Shown here: positions 22,141-34,076 of the stretch, piece by piece
Position numbering within the stretch: the first letter of the stretch is position 1
Layout of the letters: each line of letters starts with the position of its first letter
Position numbers and translations under genes: made by a program
From: Adiantum capillus-veneris
Taxonomy: Eukaryota; Streptophyta; Polypodiopsida; Polypodiales; Pteridaceae
DNA length: 64,000 nucleotides
Assembly (NCBI GenBank): GCA_014529385.2
Contig: CM043951.1
Location: forward strand, 108,010,469-108,074,468
Direction: 5' to 3'
Notes under the pieces: generated by a model
Database searches by the model: none
Told to the model about the DNA's origin: nothing
The model's input: only the letters and a program-made list of their open reading frames with translations

Positions 22141-23330
22141 CCAAGTAGCACCAATTGACAATCGACCATCCATGTCTCTTGGAATTAAGAGTCTAAGTTC
22201 AAAACACCACGAGATCCTAAAACATAATTATACGTAAACATGGAGGTAATAAGTAAAGCTCAAATACAACCAAGTTATGCTTAAATTCACCAATGACCTT
22301 CTCTTCCCTAAGAGGTAAGAGCCATTGACTCAAACACAATTAGTGAATTCTAAGTAAGATACCACTTATACTCACTTAGACATAAGATCATTTGCTCCAA
22401 AACAACTAAGCAAGCCCTATTGTCTGTCCTAACTACAAATAGAGCCTACTCGGAGATAAGAGTATCGTAACAACCAAGAGGTTTGTTTGTTACATTGTTC
22501 TTGCCCACTTGGAAGTAAGAACGAAGGTTGAGAACAACCAAGAGAAATCCTCGCACCAAATTAATCTTAGACATAAGAGTACGTGCTTGAACAACCAAGA
22601 GACCAATTATCACATCTTTATTTAGAACTCATTCGCAAGGTGTTAACTAAATTTCCACCATAATCCACAAAAGTAACCCCTATTTCTTATGCTAATTCCC
22701 AACACTCTAAACCTATGTGATGTGCTAATCTCTAAACTTAATACATGACTCAAATGTTTTAATTATTATCTGTATCAAAAAACGATGGAGCTAAAAACTT
22801 CTTTAAAGCTCATCAATTTTCAATATCATATTTCTTCAAAAGGAAAATTAAAGTATCTTGTGTTCAAGCTACATTTAAGTAGCCAATTTAAGATTTATTT
22901 ATTCTTAAATCAATTTAATGAGTTTTTTAATAGCAAATATATATAATTTCACTGCTTGGGTTAAACTTGTAGCTTAGAGATGCTACATCAAGTAAACTTG
23001 ATAGTATTTATAGTAGTTTATTCGAGTGATTAACTTAACAATCGAATATCTTATCGATTTATATGTAAGAACAAGTACAAATTTAAAAAAAAAAGTGACG
23101 TGTCATCGTGTAACACGTTTGAATAATATGATTGGACGTATAATACAATCATTAATCATGTTTAAAATGTTTTGCGAATAACGTATCATGTAACCTACGT
23201 TGAGGGATGGTGCTAATTGCTACCAAATTTATCTTGGGAAATGTGAATTTAGGTTGGCACTAAGTAAGATGTGGATGCATGTTATTTTGGATGGTCCTTA
23301 TTATAGTGATACTTAGCCTCAAGGCAATGT
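22141..23330. other. AT-rich stretch without genes
   Basis: Strongly AT-rich, no ORF above 60 codons. It contains the degenerate CCAAGAG phrases noted for the duplication to its left. Confidence 0.6.
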
Positions 23331-23339
23331 TGGCAAGGA

Positions 23340-24200
23340 GGAGACCCTTCTGGCAAAGGACATTTTCTTTGGTAGTGCCCATATTCCCCACATCGATAAC
23401 ACAAAATGGGTCGATTGGATAAGTGAGTTGGGGGGCGAGGTGGCCCCTACTCTTGTTGCATGGAGGTGGATGCTAATGTGTAGAAGCTCTAAGGGGTTGC
23501 CAAAGTGTTAGCATGGTAAAAACTTTGAGATGGAAAAGTACTTTTCATACCTTGCATCGCTTATATAGTAGGGGTAGTCAGCAAATGGGGCATGTGATTT
23601 GAATGGCCATAGGGGGAAACCACGTTGGAGGCAGGTGCCAACCCTTGTTGAAACATAGGGGCGAGGCTTTGTTGCAGTTGTCGCGGTCCCTTTAGGTGTA
23701 GTAGCAATCTTTGTCTTCATGCTTAGATTTCTCACAGAAGTGGCAATAATCTTGAAGTCGGCATTCTTGACGTGGATGCCCTTGAGAGCGATATTAGCTA
23801 CACTAGACCATGGGCTTAGACTCCTGTTGAGACCTAAGATCTTCCAATTTCCTCTTTACTTTTTCTAAAACTTCAATTTGTAAAGTGATTCTAAGTAAAC
23901 TGATTGTACCATTTATTTGCTAAGCCATCCAAGGTTGACAAGAAGAGCACTAGGTATCATCTTCTATATTGAGGCGATGACCTTTGCAGAGAAATAAAAA
24001 TCTCCTAGCATGGTCGTCTGCATCCTCCATGGAGAGTCCCTTGAAACTCAAAAACTTTTTGTTCTCCTTGGCTAGTATGCTTGTCAACTCCTCCATTGCT
24101 ACCTGCTCAGGAGCCGGTTGCAATATAGTCAGTGGAAAGTGTATTAGGGAAGGTGGTAGGGTGGTGAGGAACTGGTTGAGGGAGATGCATGAGAGGGTAG
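23340..24200 (-). pseudogene. LTR-retrotransposon gag remnant with zinc knuckle
   Basis: Minus strand 23360-23401 reads CYRCGEYGHYQRKC, an intact C-x2-C-x4-H-x4-C knuckle. Upstream, at about 23715-23800, lies a second Cys/His-rich piece (CHFCEKSKHEDKDC). Further upstream, at about 24000-24120, is an N-terminal segment (EELTSILAKENKKF, MEDADDHARRFLFLC) that looks like the start of a capsid domain. Stops and frameshifts separate the parts. No protease or RT follows within range. Confidence 0.65.
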
Positions 24201-24235
24201 AGAGAGCAGGGGTGGAGGACTTCTACTCTCGATAA

Positions 24236-27200
24236 GAAAGGTCAACGCTTTCTATGGTAGTATTGTAGAGGGATTTGTAGTGGGCTTTGTCAATCTTTAA
24301 ACCGCCTTGTATGTGTCATGCATTAGCAACAAACCCACCCAAGCTCTGGGCATGAAGACCCTTGAACTTGTTGGACAATCTAGACCCATTGGACCAAACT
24401 CAACTAGACCACTCCAACTAGACTAGGGCGAGAGACTAGACTAGCTAGACAAAGCTGGATGAGGCAAAGAACATTTAAACCAAGTTGGACAAAGGCGAAG
24501 GTGAACCAAACAAGGGTAGCCCATATGAGTTTAGACCAATAGGCTAGGCCAAGTGAGAGACTAAACTAGCTAGCTTCTCAACCATGTACGCATAATGGAG
24601 TGAGACTTCAGTTGAGGTCCTACCAGGCATGCCAAAAACGAGAGCATTTGTAGCAAGAAAAGTATGTTGTTCTCTCTATTGTGGATGCCCCTTAGTACAA
24701 TGTGCAAGAAATCTCTCTAAATAGAATAAACACTAGATAGCAACGGAACAACAAAGCAAACTTAAATGAATCAATAATAGAATCCAAACACAATGAAACT
24801 CGATTAACTCATGAACCAATACAAATGTTGATTGGCAGCACACTCAGCTCCAAGCCCAGGACACACGAGCACAATGGGGGTGTCAAGGCTCTATCTGTGT
24901 GGGGTGAGTGCAAGTGTATAGGTGCTAGACTAAACACAAGACTCAAGACCCTAAACCCATAGAAAGTATGATGTCTCCCATGACTAGAACCAACTAAACA
25001 TGTGTACAACCATAAAGAGCAGCCAACCGCTAACAAATATCCCTAACAATCCAGCTACATCTATCTCCAAATTGTGGTGGTGGTGAATTGGCCACAATGT
25101 CTACTAGGCCACCACTCCTCGTTTTTGCCATGTGTCTACTAGACCAGTAGTCCTTGTTTTCGACATGTGTCATTGCTGCCCAGATGAGAGACCACCTACC
25201 TAGTGTGAACCCAAGACCATTTGTAATTGCTTGTCTAGTGCAAGTAACATTGTAGCCCTACTATAGCTATTGCGTCCTTGGAGAGAGACAAGTATTGAAG
25301 TATACAGACATCCACAACATCTACAATAGAGTTTATGTAAAAAGATTTTTTGATCAACAAGAAACAAAACAATAACCAAATCAATGTTACCAACTAAGTG
25401 TCGACACAATACAAAAGGTGTGCAATAAGCATCCGATTAATGGAGCAATGAGGTTGCCCAATAGGGCTACATGGGTGCAATAAAAATAAGGTGGTATAGT
25501 AGGGTTGTAGTCCTGCTAAGGTCAGTAAGACTTGCGCAAGAAAGGCTATTTGCTTGTAGCAAATCAATCAAATGGAGGTTAGCCAGAGGTCATGCATTCT
25601 ATTACAACGGAGGCCCAGCTATGTAAGCATTAACAAAGGCAACATCAGATTGAAAGAGCTAAGAGATGTAAAGATGCATCAGCCGCCACCATCACATTCA
25701 AGACTACCATGCTACATTCTATGGATATGGAACATGCCAAGTAGCACAAAAAAATCAAAAAGGAAAAATGTAAAGGAATAGAGCTTACCTAAGAGGTGGT
25801 AGCCAGCGCCATAATAGTCTTTGATGATTGGCCAATGTAGCTGCCTTATGAAAAGCATTCTTCTTCCACTTCAACATATGATACACAGAGAGTCCTACAC
25901 AATGAGTTTTTGAGCGAGATGCTACTCTCTTGCTTTTGATGAAGGATCTTCAAAAAGAGGATTCAAATCCTTTGGGATGGAATCAAGCATAGTCCTTTGT
26001 TGTTTCTCTCTCAACTCTCTTTGCCTAAAGCAAATTGTGTCATTGTAGTTCTCTGAAGTGAACCATGTGGATTTTCTATGATTTTCACAGCTAACACATT
26101 GATAAAGTACGCTTTTTACACTCTTAAGAAGGCCGGTTCATCCTCATTGATGTCAATCTCATGCTCTTGTTCAATGCCTTTATCTTTATATAAGAGTCTA
26201 GATCTATCAACATCATACTTGGGGTAAACCCTCATATCGAAGACCCCTGATGCTATTAGCTACTTAGCTTCCCAGCTTATTCTCTTTAGTGGTTTCCTAG
26301 AAGAGAATCCTAGAAAGTCCTTTGTGACCTGTTGAAGGTTGATTCATACTACGGGTATTAGATTCCTGATCCAAAGAGCTTTTTCTTATAGGTAGAAGAT
26401 CTTGCCCTATCTTTTGGTCCAATGGAAAGGCTAATTGTATTCCTAGTCATGGAAACAACCTTAACCCATACCTCTTGATCTCACTTCACAACATCTTTCC
26501 CAGCTGCAATCATATGTGTGGCAATTTGCGACACATACACAATCCCTTCCTTTCGATCACGAAAGGTTGCAAGCTACATACATCAACCATGATCCATGAC
26601 ATGTGAAGCCCTACCTTGGTAAATATTGAACAGATCAAGTTCTCGTGGTTGATGCCCTTTTGAAGAGCTGAGGTTTCTATCATCTCGATCCCTTGGCTTC
26701 AGTTTGTGCATTCATCATCGTTGTTGTTGTGAGCATATCCATTGCATTTATCCCTGCCATCACCATATTGCTCTATGTCAGTCCTCCAATCACCTTCTTT
26801 GTGCTACATTCCCTTCTATATTGATCCTCTCTGCCATGGTCTCTTTGGTTTGTGCACACATTATTGTTAAAATTACTTTGTAGATTGTCGTGTCGTAGTT
26901 GTTGCCATAGGTTGCTATGACTTCGTTGCACGTATGGTAGGATGCTTATTGCAGGTTGTGTGATGTTGGCAATCCATAGGTTGCTATGATTTTGATGTTG
27001 CAGGTGCCGTAGGATGCCGATTGCAGGTTGTCAATGTGATTATTGTAGGTGTACATGGCTATATAGGTGATGTATGGATATGCTTATGTAAGTTAGTTCT
27101 TGTGTCGAAGTAAAAAGCAAACAACACTAGTTACATAGAGGTGAAGCTTTTTTTATTGCCTATTGAGCGGTCAAAAGTAGAGACATTAAATGATTTTGCT

Positions 27201-27320
27201 CATACGAGCCTCGAGGCAATAAAGGTGTAGGACGTATGAAGAGGATTCTCTGTCAATTTGCATAGATGTTGCCCTTTGGTGTTGCTACCAGTGATTCTAG
27301 AAGAGCATTGGAAGGATGAA
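24236..27320. other. Long unassigned stretch
   Basis: No recognised gene. 24370-24580 has an imperfect cluster of ACTAGAC/CTAGAC phrases. The short ORFs at 24809-25036, 25200-25409 and 25572-25781 have no family signature. A tandem repeat lies at 26909-27055. Confidence 0.55.
26909..27055 (+). repeat. Imperfect tandem repeat of about 75 bp
   Basis: The phrase CATAGGTTGCTATGA, then GTTGCA, then GTAGGATGC, ATTGCAGGTTGT occurs twice in tandem, starting at about 26909 and 26985. Confidence 0.8.
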
Positions 27321-27323
27321 GCT

Positions 27324-27324
27324 T

Positions 27325-27402
<78 letters not shown>
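27324..27402. repeat. Compound microsatellite (CT)n(CA)n
   Basis: About 36 bases of CT are followed at once by about 42 bases of CA. Confidence 0.97.
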
Positions 27403-27405
<3 letters not shown>

Positions 27406-28700
27406 AGGCGTGTGTTGCCAACCTGACATGAGCCTAGAGACCATCATGGATAATCAAGAAACAATGAAAATCAATGGAATAAAATTTGTTGTATGTCGCA
27501 ATAGGCAAATCAAATCATTATTGTAGCGAGTGGTTTAAAGCAATGTGTGCGCTGATGTAAAGTGTCAAGTTGGTATTTTTAAAGCATGCCAATTGTGCAT
27601 CCGATTCTCTTTTGATCAATGCTAGGTATCAAGTTATGTGGAGCATCCTATAGCCTCATTTTCACCTTAGACAAACCAAATAATTAGCGTGCTTCATTAG
27701 CCACATTTGAATTGAGGTAGTGTATAGTGAATAGGTTCAAATACAGAAGATGACAATACGAGGTAGGCTTATACTTCTAGTTACACTCGACATTTATTAC
27801 TTATGAGAGAGGCAAGGAGAGAGAGATACCATGATTATAGGAATTTTAGAGAGAGAGAGAGAGAGCTTACGATAAGTATGATACTATCCCTGGAACATTG
27901 CAATCATAATGTTTCGTATACAATACAGAGACCTTGCAAAAAAACATAAAGTGGGTTAGCATTTTTTTTATAATGTCTTTAATCAAATTCTTAAAAAAAT
28001 AAATTTCTTGAGTGTTGTCCATTTTTATGTCAGAAAAGAAAAAAATCATGCAAGTCTCCTTGCACGGGGGAGTTTGCACAATCCTCCCCAATTTTTCATA
28101 ATACGTGAAAACGTGCCATTCCCACAGTAGTACATCTATGTTCAACGTTCAATAGCAAAATGTAGTAGTCCTTACTCATCGCATGTTTCAATGGCCTTGT
28201 CAATCCAGGTAACTTTTGACCTCTCGTCTTGTCTCAAGTTGTGCAATAAGATAAAAACACTCTAGAAACTTTGTCAGCTTAAATCATACAACAAATATTC
28301 ATAACCATGTATTATCATGCGGTGATAAGAAGAATAATTGCTTACAAGCAAACAACATATGTAGTAAGGAGAAGAGCACATGCAAGGGTGGGGGAACCCT
28401 CTAAAACTCAAAAGTATTTGCAATATCGAACAACTACTACTACGGTCTACACAAAAGGAGACCTGCTAAGATGAGAAATTTATATTACCAAGGTATAAGG
28501 ATATATGCTGACCTTCATGCTATTGCATAGCTTGAGGACCATGCACTTCACATATAGCGTTTGTTGCACAGACCTTCTCTTGAATTGTTCATATTACAGA
28601 GTATGCCAATGTGGAGCACACTACACCAATTTTGCCTACTAGGGATGTTGATTGAGCATAAAGAACACAAAGATTGATTGATAATCGATTGCCCGGATCT
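27403..28700. other. Unassigned stretch
   Basis: No recognised gene or element. A short (GA)n lies at 27850-27866. The 92-codon minus-strand ORF at 27867-28145 has no recognisable domain. Confidence 0.5.
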
Positions 28701-28733
28701 TTGGAGCATCAAAAACATCCTTTGCTTGATTAG

Positions 28734-28735
28734 AA

Positions 28736-28778
<43 letters not shown>

Positions 28779-28806
28779 TGTATCAAATCAAGAGAGAGAG
28801 AGAGAG
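28734..28806. repeat. (GA)n tracts left of LINE B
   Basis: Two interrupted GA tracts (about 28734-28778 and 28793-28806) lie just upstream of the 5' end of LINE B. They mirror the (GA)n at its 3' end. Confidence 0.95.
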
Positions 28807-29212
28807 GAGAATAGAAAAAAAATGACGAGGAGGACCAGAGCTCCTGCGTTCGGGGATTAGGTCACAGCTGGCCTGCAGATCTTCACTGTCATGACTCCTT
28901 CTCTCGCGGGCGTATCCTTGGAGGTGACCTGTGTATGCAGCAAACTCGCCATAGCTTGCCGAACTCTCAACACGCTACACAAGCAGGTCCTCTCTTGACT
29001 AAATTGAGCAATGGCTCTTCCCACCCCCTTTTGCTTGAATCTCCGTAAGGCATCCATGCCTCCCTTGGTCTCTGAACGAGAGATGTGTCAGTCACTGCTC
29101 TTACCTCATGCTTAATTGAGGCCCTAACCTCTGACCCTTCTATTAAGGGGGTGCACGAGGTTACTTTACCTGCCCAATCGGTTATGGCTCAAGTATCTGT
29201 ATTCAAATCGTT

Positions 29213-30202
29213 ATGTACTTCACTGGGAAACTCCCCCCCTTGCATGAAATTGCAGGCCTTCCTGATCAAGGATTTAAGAAGGCTGTAGTTGATAAAGTGT
29301 TCTACAATGGGTCGGGACTATATGAAGTCCTTTTCTTCTCGCCTGAAGATCAAAAGGCCTTTCAAAATTCATCCACCATCATTTTATGTGGACAAGTTGT
29401 CCATGTCTTCCCCTGGCAGCCGATCAAACAGATTAAGGAGGAGCTTTTGTCCAAATGTCCTGTCTGGGTAGATTTTGTGGATTTGCCTGCCTTCTTGTGG
29501 CCTAGTATCAAGGACCTGGCTGCTTCATTAGGCAAAGTATTGTTTGCCCCTACTATCAATTGCCCCAACAGAAATAGGGCATGTGTAATGTGGAATACTG
29601 ATACACCCATGCCTGACACACTGGAAATTGAACTAGAATCTATTGGCAGGTTGGTCATATACCTAAAGTGGGGAAAACTAGCAGGATCATGTTATTATTG
29701 TGGCAATCTAGGTCACTTTTCAAAAAAATGCCCTACTCTGGCTAGAGACTCAGTTGAACTCATTCCTTCATTTCCTGGCAGCAAACACCTAGTCCCTAGA
29801 GACCAAATTTTTGGTAAGGTAGCAGGCAACCAAGCTAGCAAAAATGCCCCACCATCTCCAACAGTTGTTTCACCTGAATATGTTGTTCCTCCAGGCAGGT
29901 ATAAGTCAGCCCTACAAAGTAACAAGAACAAAACCCTACCTCATGGAGGGAACCAAGCAAGGTCCTCACCATCTACCTCGAAAAACCCAAGACCCATGGA
30001 AAAGGGGAAAAGGGCAGTGGATACCTTTGATATCTTACATGACATCCCATCCCCAGACACCCTAGCTGCTATTGACTCTGTTATCCTCCAACACTCAGCA
30101 GTTAAAAACAATGCATGCCACATCAACTTAGAAGTACACATGTCTGACTCCCCAAGTGATGATGACACTAAATTGGTCTTAGATACTCCCCCCTCCTCAT
30201 GA
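29213..30202 (+). CDS. LINE B ORF1, DUF4283-like plus zinc knuckle
   Basis: The predicted protein has about 329 residues. Residues 1-130 match the DUF4283 pattern of plant L1 ORF1 proteins (GKLPPLHEI, a central hydrophobic strand, VHVFPWQP, then CPVWVDFVDLPAFLWPSIKD and LGKVLFAP). A CCHC knuckle CYYCGNLGHFSKKC follows at about residues 162-175, and the C-terminal third is Ser/Pro-rich and disordered. In this family ORF1p binds the element RNA and packages it with the ORF2 protein. The true start may be upstream: a second frame at 29085-29288 could be the N-terminus before a frameshift near 29215. The stop overlaps the ORF2 start. Confidence 0.85.
   Translation: MYFTGKLPPLHEIAGLPDQGFKKAVVDKVFYNGSGLYEVLFFSPEDQKAFQNSSTIILCGQVVHVFPWQPIKQIKEELLSKCPVWVDFVDLPAFLWPSIKDLAASLGKVLFAPTINCPNRNRACVMWNTDTPMPDTLEIELESIGRLVIYLKWGKLAGSCYYCGNLGHFSKKCPTLARDSVELIPSFPGSKHLVPRDQIFGKVAGNQASKNAPPSPTVVSPEYVVPPGRYKSALQSNKNKTLPHGGNQARSSPSTSKNPRPMEKGKRAVDTFDILHDIPSPDTLAAIDSVILQHSAVKNNACHINLEVHMSDSPSDDDTKLVLDTPPSS
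30199..30202 (+). promoter_or_regulatory. ATGA overlap of ORF1 stop and ORF2 start
   Basis: ORF1 ends in TGA at 30200-30202 and ORF2 begins with ATG at 30199-30201. The ORF2 start is right for the endonuclease: MKIATFNVRGL holds the conserved Asn at residue 7. Such overlaps allow termination-reinitiation of translation. Confidence 0.9.
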
Positions 30203-31003
30203 AGATAGCCACCTTTAATGTTAGAGGGCTGAGCCACCCTTCAAGGCTCATGCCTTTTCAAAACTGGCTTCTAGCCTCTGACCTAGATGTGTGTTTAGTG
30301 AAAGAGCATAAAATCCATGATAAAGCTGGCACAATCATTCATTTTAAGGGTTACAATGCTTTTTATGGAGGAAAAAAGGGTTGCTATTCAGGAACATTGA
30401 CCTATATTAAGAGCTCTCTAAACCCTCAATGGGTACTTGACCATCACTCTGGAAGATGCTCTGTCTTCAATGTTGATTTTCCCTGGGGATCATTGCATAT
30501 TTGCAATGTCTATGCTTCTAATGCTACAGCTGAAAGACTTGACCTCTGGCACTGGCTATCTAATTTGAATTGGACCCAAGGTATAATAGGTGGTGACTTT
30601 AATATGGTAGAGCATGCTGCTCATACCACTTCTCTATCCACTGTCATGAATGCTACAGAGAGTGATGGCTGGGAAAACTTTCACAAAGGTTCTAAAGCTC
30701 ATAGATTCTTCGGAGGCTGCTGCCAGGCCATCCTTTGGTTTCACCTACCACTCTGCATCTCATTAGAACTCTTGGTCTAGATTGGACAGACTGTACTTTA
30801 TTGGTTCACACTGGCTGCCTAATTTTGAAAAGATGTTTGTTGATGTTTCAACTGCCATGTCTGATCACTTTCCACTTTTTTTTAACCTTATTGATTATGC
30901 TTTGGAAAATATGCATCTGTATGGTCATACTAAATCCCTTATGGTCAACAACTCTCTGCTCACTCATGCAGCTTTCAAACAGCAAGTTAATGATCTCATA
31001 TAG
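30199..31003 (+). pseudogene. LINE B ORF2, AP endonuclease part
   Basis: Begins MKIATFNVRGL (catalytic Asn), then VKEHKIHD where the catalytic Glu sits, ICNVYASN, GGDFNMVEH (Asp and Asn of the GDFN motif), and, after a frameshift near 30730, DRLYFIGSHWLP and SDHFPLFF (the final SDH motif). All endonuclease signature residues can be read, but the frame changes near 30730-30790. This enzyme nicks the target DNA. Confidence 0.9.
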
Positions 31004-31060
31004 TATGCAACTGAGCATTACACTAACCCCCTAGCTGCCTGGCTATGTATTGTCTCTGAG

Positions 31061-32545
31061 ATGCAACAATGTATCAGAATTGTTGGTAAGATAGTAGCCA
31101 AACAGGGGAATCTGAAACTGATGAAAGCCAAGTGCAAGGCTGAGCTGCTTGTTCACAAAGTTGGTCAAAACATGGTACTGTGTCAAAGTGAGCTTCAGGA
31201 ATTGGTTGAGGCTAGAGCCACCATTCTGGAATGGGAACTGGCCCAAACTGCTAAACAGAGGTTCTTATGTAGGCAGTGGGTTGTGGAAGATGGTAGAGAT
31301 GCATCAAAAAGCTTCTATAAGAAATTGCGACACAAGAAGAGCAGATAGAGTCTTGTGGTATTACATCAGGATGATGGGCCTCCTCTGACCAAGGGATGTG
31401 ATATCCTAGAAAAGGTTGCACATTATTACAATGAGTTGCTCAATGTGCAACCTAAATACTCAGAAACCAGACAGCAAGCTATTCATGCCCTGCTTGATAC
31501 AGTGAATCCATGCATTGAGAAAGCTACAGCTGACAGATTGGAGCAACCCCTACAGGACAAGGAAATACTGTATGTACTGCATAAATTGCCCAATGAAAAG
31601 TGCCCAGGCATATGTGGCTTATCAAAGGAGTTCATGATCTCCTTTTGGCCTGAATTGAAAGGAACTGTTTGTCCATTGCTCAATGCAGTGTGGATTTCTC
31701 AATGCATGGATCCTGCACTCAAGCAGGGTATTATCAAGCTGATACCAAAGAACACATTTCCCAAATCCCTGGCAGACTGGAGGCCCATCACCATGATGGG
31801 AATGCTCTACAAGATTCTGGCTAAAACCATAGCAATCAGAATTTCACTGAGCTTAGGAAATATATTCATCCTACCCAAACTGGATTTATGGTAGGTAGCT
31901 AGATCTATTTTTGACAACATTCTTACTGTGCAGATAGGTATTGGACATGCTTTATCCACTCATCAAGATATGGTTATGTTCCAGATTGGCTTTGTGAAAG
32001 CCTTTGACACAGTACAGTGGGATTTTGTATCTTATATCCTAAGCAAAATGGGGTTTGGACCTAAAGTCAGTGGATTCATTTACCTCATTGGACAGAATGC
32101 ATATTCAAGAGTTGTCATAAATGGCAGACTGTCATACAAAGTTTACATTGCAAGGTCTGTTAGACAAGGCTGCCCTATAAGCCCCCTTTTCTTTGCAGTA
32201 GCCACTCATCCTCTGTATGCTTATTTGGAATGTTTAGCTAACAAGGGACATCTGCAAACTCTTCAGCTTGGTTCTAAACAAGTGGCAAGAAAGGGATTTG
32301 TTGATGACACATTTTTGTTTTTGAAAGCTCATAATGTAAACATCATGAGATGTGTGAAAGTACTTGATTTGTATGTTGTAGTAGCAGCTCGTCTACATTT
32401 GAATCTGCAAAAGTCTTCTTTGATAGATGTATCAACCAGAGATTTTTTTGCCCTTGTGTGGCCTGGGAAAAGAGTGCATAAAGGCCAGGTGTTCAGACAT
32501 CTGGGCTACCCAATAGGAGTGGAGGTGCCACAAAACAAACTGTAA
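31061..32545 (+). pseudogene. LINE B ORF2, reverse transcriptase part
   Basis: The linker (31061-31348) leads, after a TAG at about 31346 and a frame change, to RT. The fingers carry DWRPITMMGMLYKILAKTIA (31355-31894). After a stop at about 31892, the palm carries QIGFVKAFDTVQWDFV (catalytic Asp of the A motif), RQGCPISPLFFAV (B motif), and FVDDTFLFLK (32296-32325, catalytic DD; Val where Ala is usual in FADD). LHLNLQKSSLI follows. The piece ends at a TAA at 32543. Confidence 0.9.
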
Positions 32546-33990
32546 CAGTGGGTTGTAGCTAGAGTCCAAACCAAAATTGCTGGCTGGCACTGTGATGAAT
32601 GGCCAATCCATGTGAGGCTTAGAATAGTGCAGTCTATTTTCATTCCCTACTTGCTATATTACCTCCCTCTGCTGGCATGGACTGACAGCATGCTTCAGAA
32701 ATGTGTTTCTCTGATGGATAAATTTCTCTGGGGCATCTCCTCAGCATCTGCTGCATTAGTGTTCTGGCAAAAAATAAACACACCCTATCAGCTAGGTGGA
32801 CTGCATCTTCTGAATTTACAGATTCATGCTGATGCTAGAAGGGCATGCCTCATCAAACATATGCTAGCTTCTGATACTGACTGGGCCATATGTATGTGGA
32901 AACTCATAGACCTGGCTATTGTATATTTTCATGGTACTTGGCAGATCAACTCTTGGGATAAATTGTTTACTGCAGCCCCTTTGAAAACAGGATTTGAAAC
33001 ATCCACAATGCTTATCATATCCTGGAAAAAAATCTGTTCTGCTCTTATCAGGAAGGGAAGAATGAGATATATTGGAAATTCACTAGGTGCTGAAAATATC
33101 TTTTGGAGCTTTGTCTTAAAGTACCTCCTGCTAAACTGCTTGGAAAATCTGCACTGTCTATGTCAAAGAAGGGAATTGCTCAAATTAGTCAATTGCTGGA
33201 CTTTAACTTACAATTGAAAATTTTTGCAGTGGCAAGAAGACAATATGGATTGGGGTACAGATGTAAAAGAGATTGGCACCAGCTTCGAGCTCATGTATAT
33301 AGCTTGCCAATGTTCAACTCAGTTAATGAAGAAGAAAGATTTAGAGATTGGGCTCTGCCAGGACACTCAGCCAACTGGTGGAAATCACATACAAATGTAT
33401 TTTATATTTTGCTTTTGCCTGAAAACAATATGTATCAGAGATGTAACAAGCAATGGAGTCTAAGAATGAATGTATTATGGTGGAACAATGTACTCAGTAG
33501 CATATGGCTTGTACCTAATCAATTTAAATTCAAATTCTTTTTGTGGAGAGTATGTACAGGCACTCTGGCCACTGCTGCAAATCTGAATAGGAAAGGCTTC
33601 ACAAATGGAACTTGTGCCAGATGTAAGAAATTGGAAACAGTGAGACATATTTTCTGGCATTGTAAAATTGTTGCAAAATGGTGGAAATGGGCTGAATACA
33701 AGTGGTATACAACTTGGGGGGTTCAAATTACCAAATATAAGCTCACATTTGCTAAAGTTAACATGCAGCATGACAATGCTCTACAGTTTGCCCTGCACTC
33801 CTTTAGAATCTGGTTTCTATGGTTTATATGGTCTATGAGAAATCTGGAAATCTTTGAAAAGAATACAGGGTTCAATCACACTGTGCCAATGAGGGTCATC
33901 AGAGACATGATGATAGAAGATGCAATGGTGTTGAAGGACAAAGATTTCAGAGATAGAGTGATGCATGTCCTCAACAAACTGATAGTTTGA
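32546..33990 (+). pseudogene. LINE B ORF2, thumb and C-terminal zinc finger
   Basis: 32612-33217 carries the region after the RT (LPLLAWTDSMLQKCVSLMDK, FLWGISS). After a frame change near 33200, 33220-33990 carries the zf-RVT region: FKFFLWRVCTGTLATAANL, then CARCKKLETVRHIFWHC (C-x2-C...H-x4-C). The final TGA is at 33988-33990. The reading frame of the last part is open, so the damage lies mainly in the endonuclease and RT. Confidence 0.9.
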
Positions 33991-34053
33991 TGAGAAATCA
34001 TGACAGTATGTAAAATGATATTGTAAATATAAGAAAACAAAACAATTTCCAAA

Positions 34054-34076
34054 AGAGAGAGAGAGAGAGAGAGAGA
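34054..34076. repeat. (GA)n at the 3' end of LINE B
   Basis: About 23 bases of AG directly follow the A-rich 3' end of the element. Confidence 0.95.

Larger units (their letters stand above)
28820..34053 (+). mobile_element. L1-type LINE (B), nearly full length, inactive
   Basis: The element carries a zinc-knuckle ORF1 (about 29180-30202) and ORF2 with AP endonuclease, RT and a C-terminal zinc finger (30199-33990), in normal order. The left boundary, between the flanking GA tract and ORF1, is approximate. The 3' end, after an A-rich stretch (AAGAAAACAAAACAATTTCC), runs into (AG)n at 34054-34076. ORF2 has several frameshifts or stops, so the copy is dead. Both sides carry GA repeats, so it either landed in a (GA)n tract or carries a (GA)n tail. 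Confidence 0.92.
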
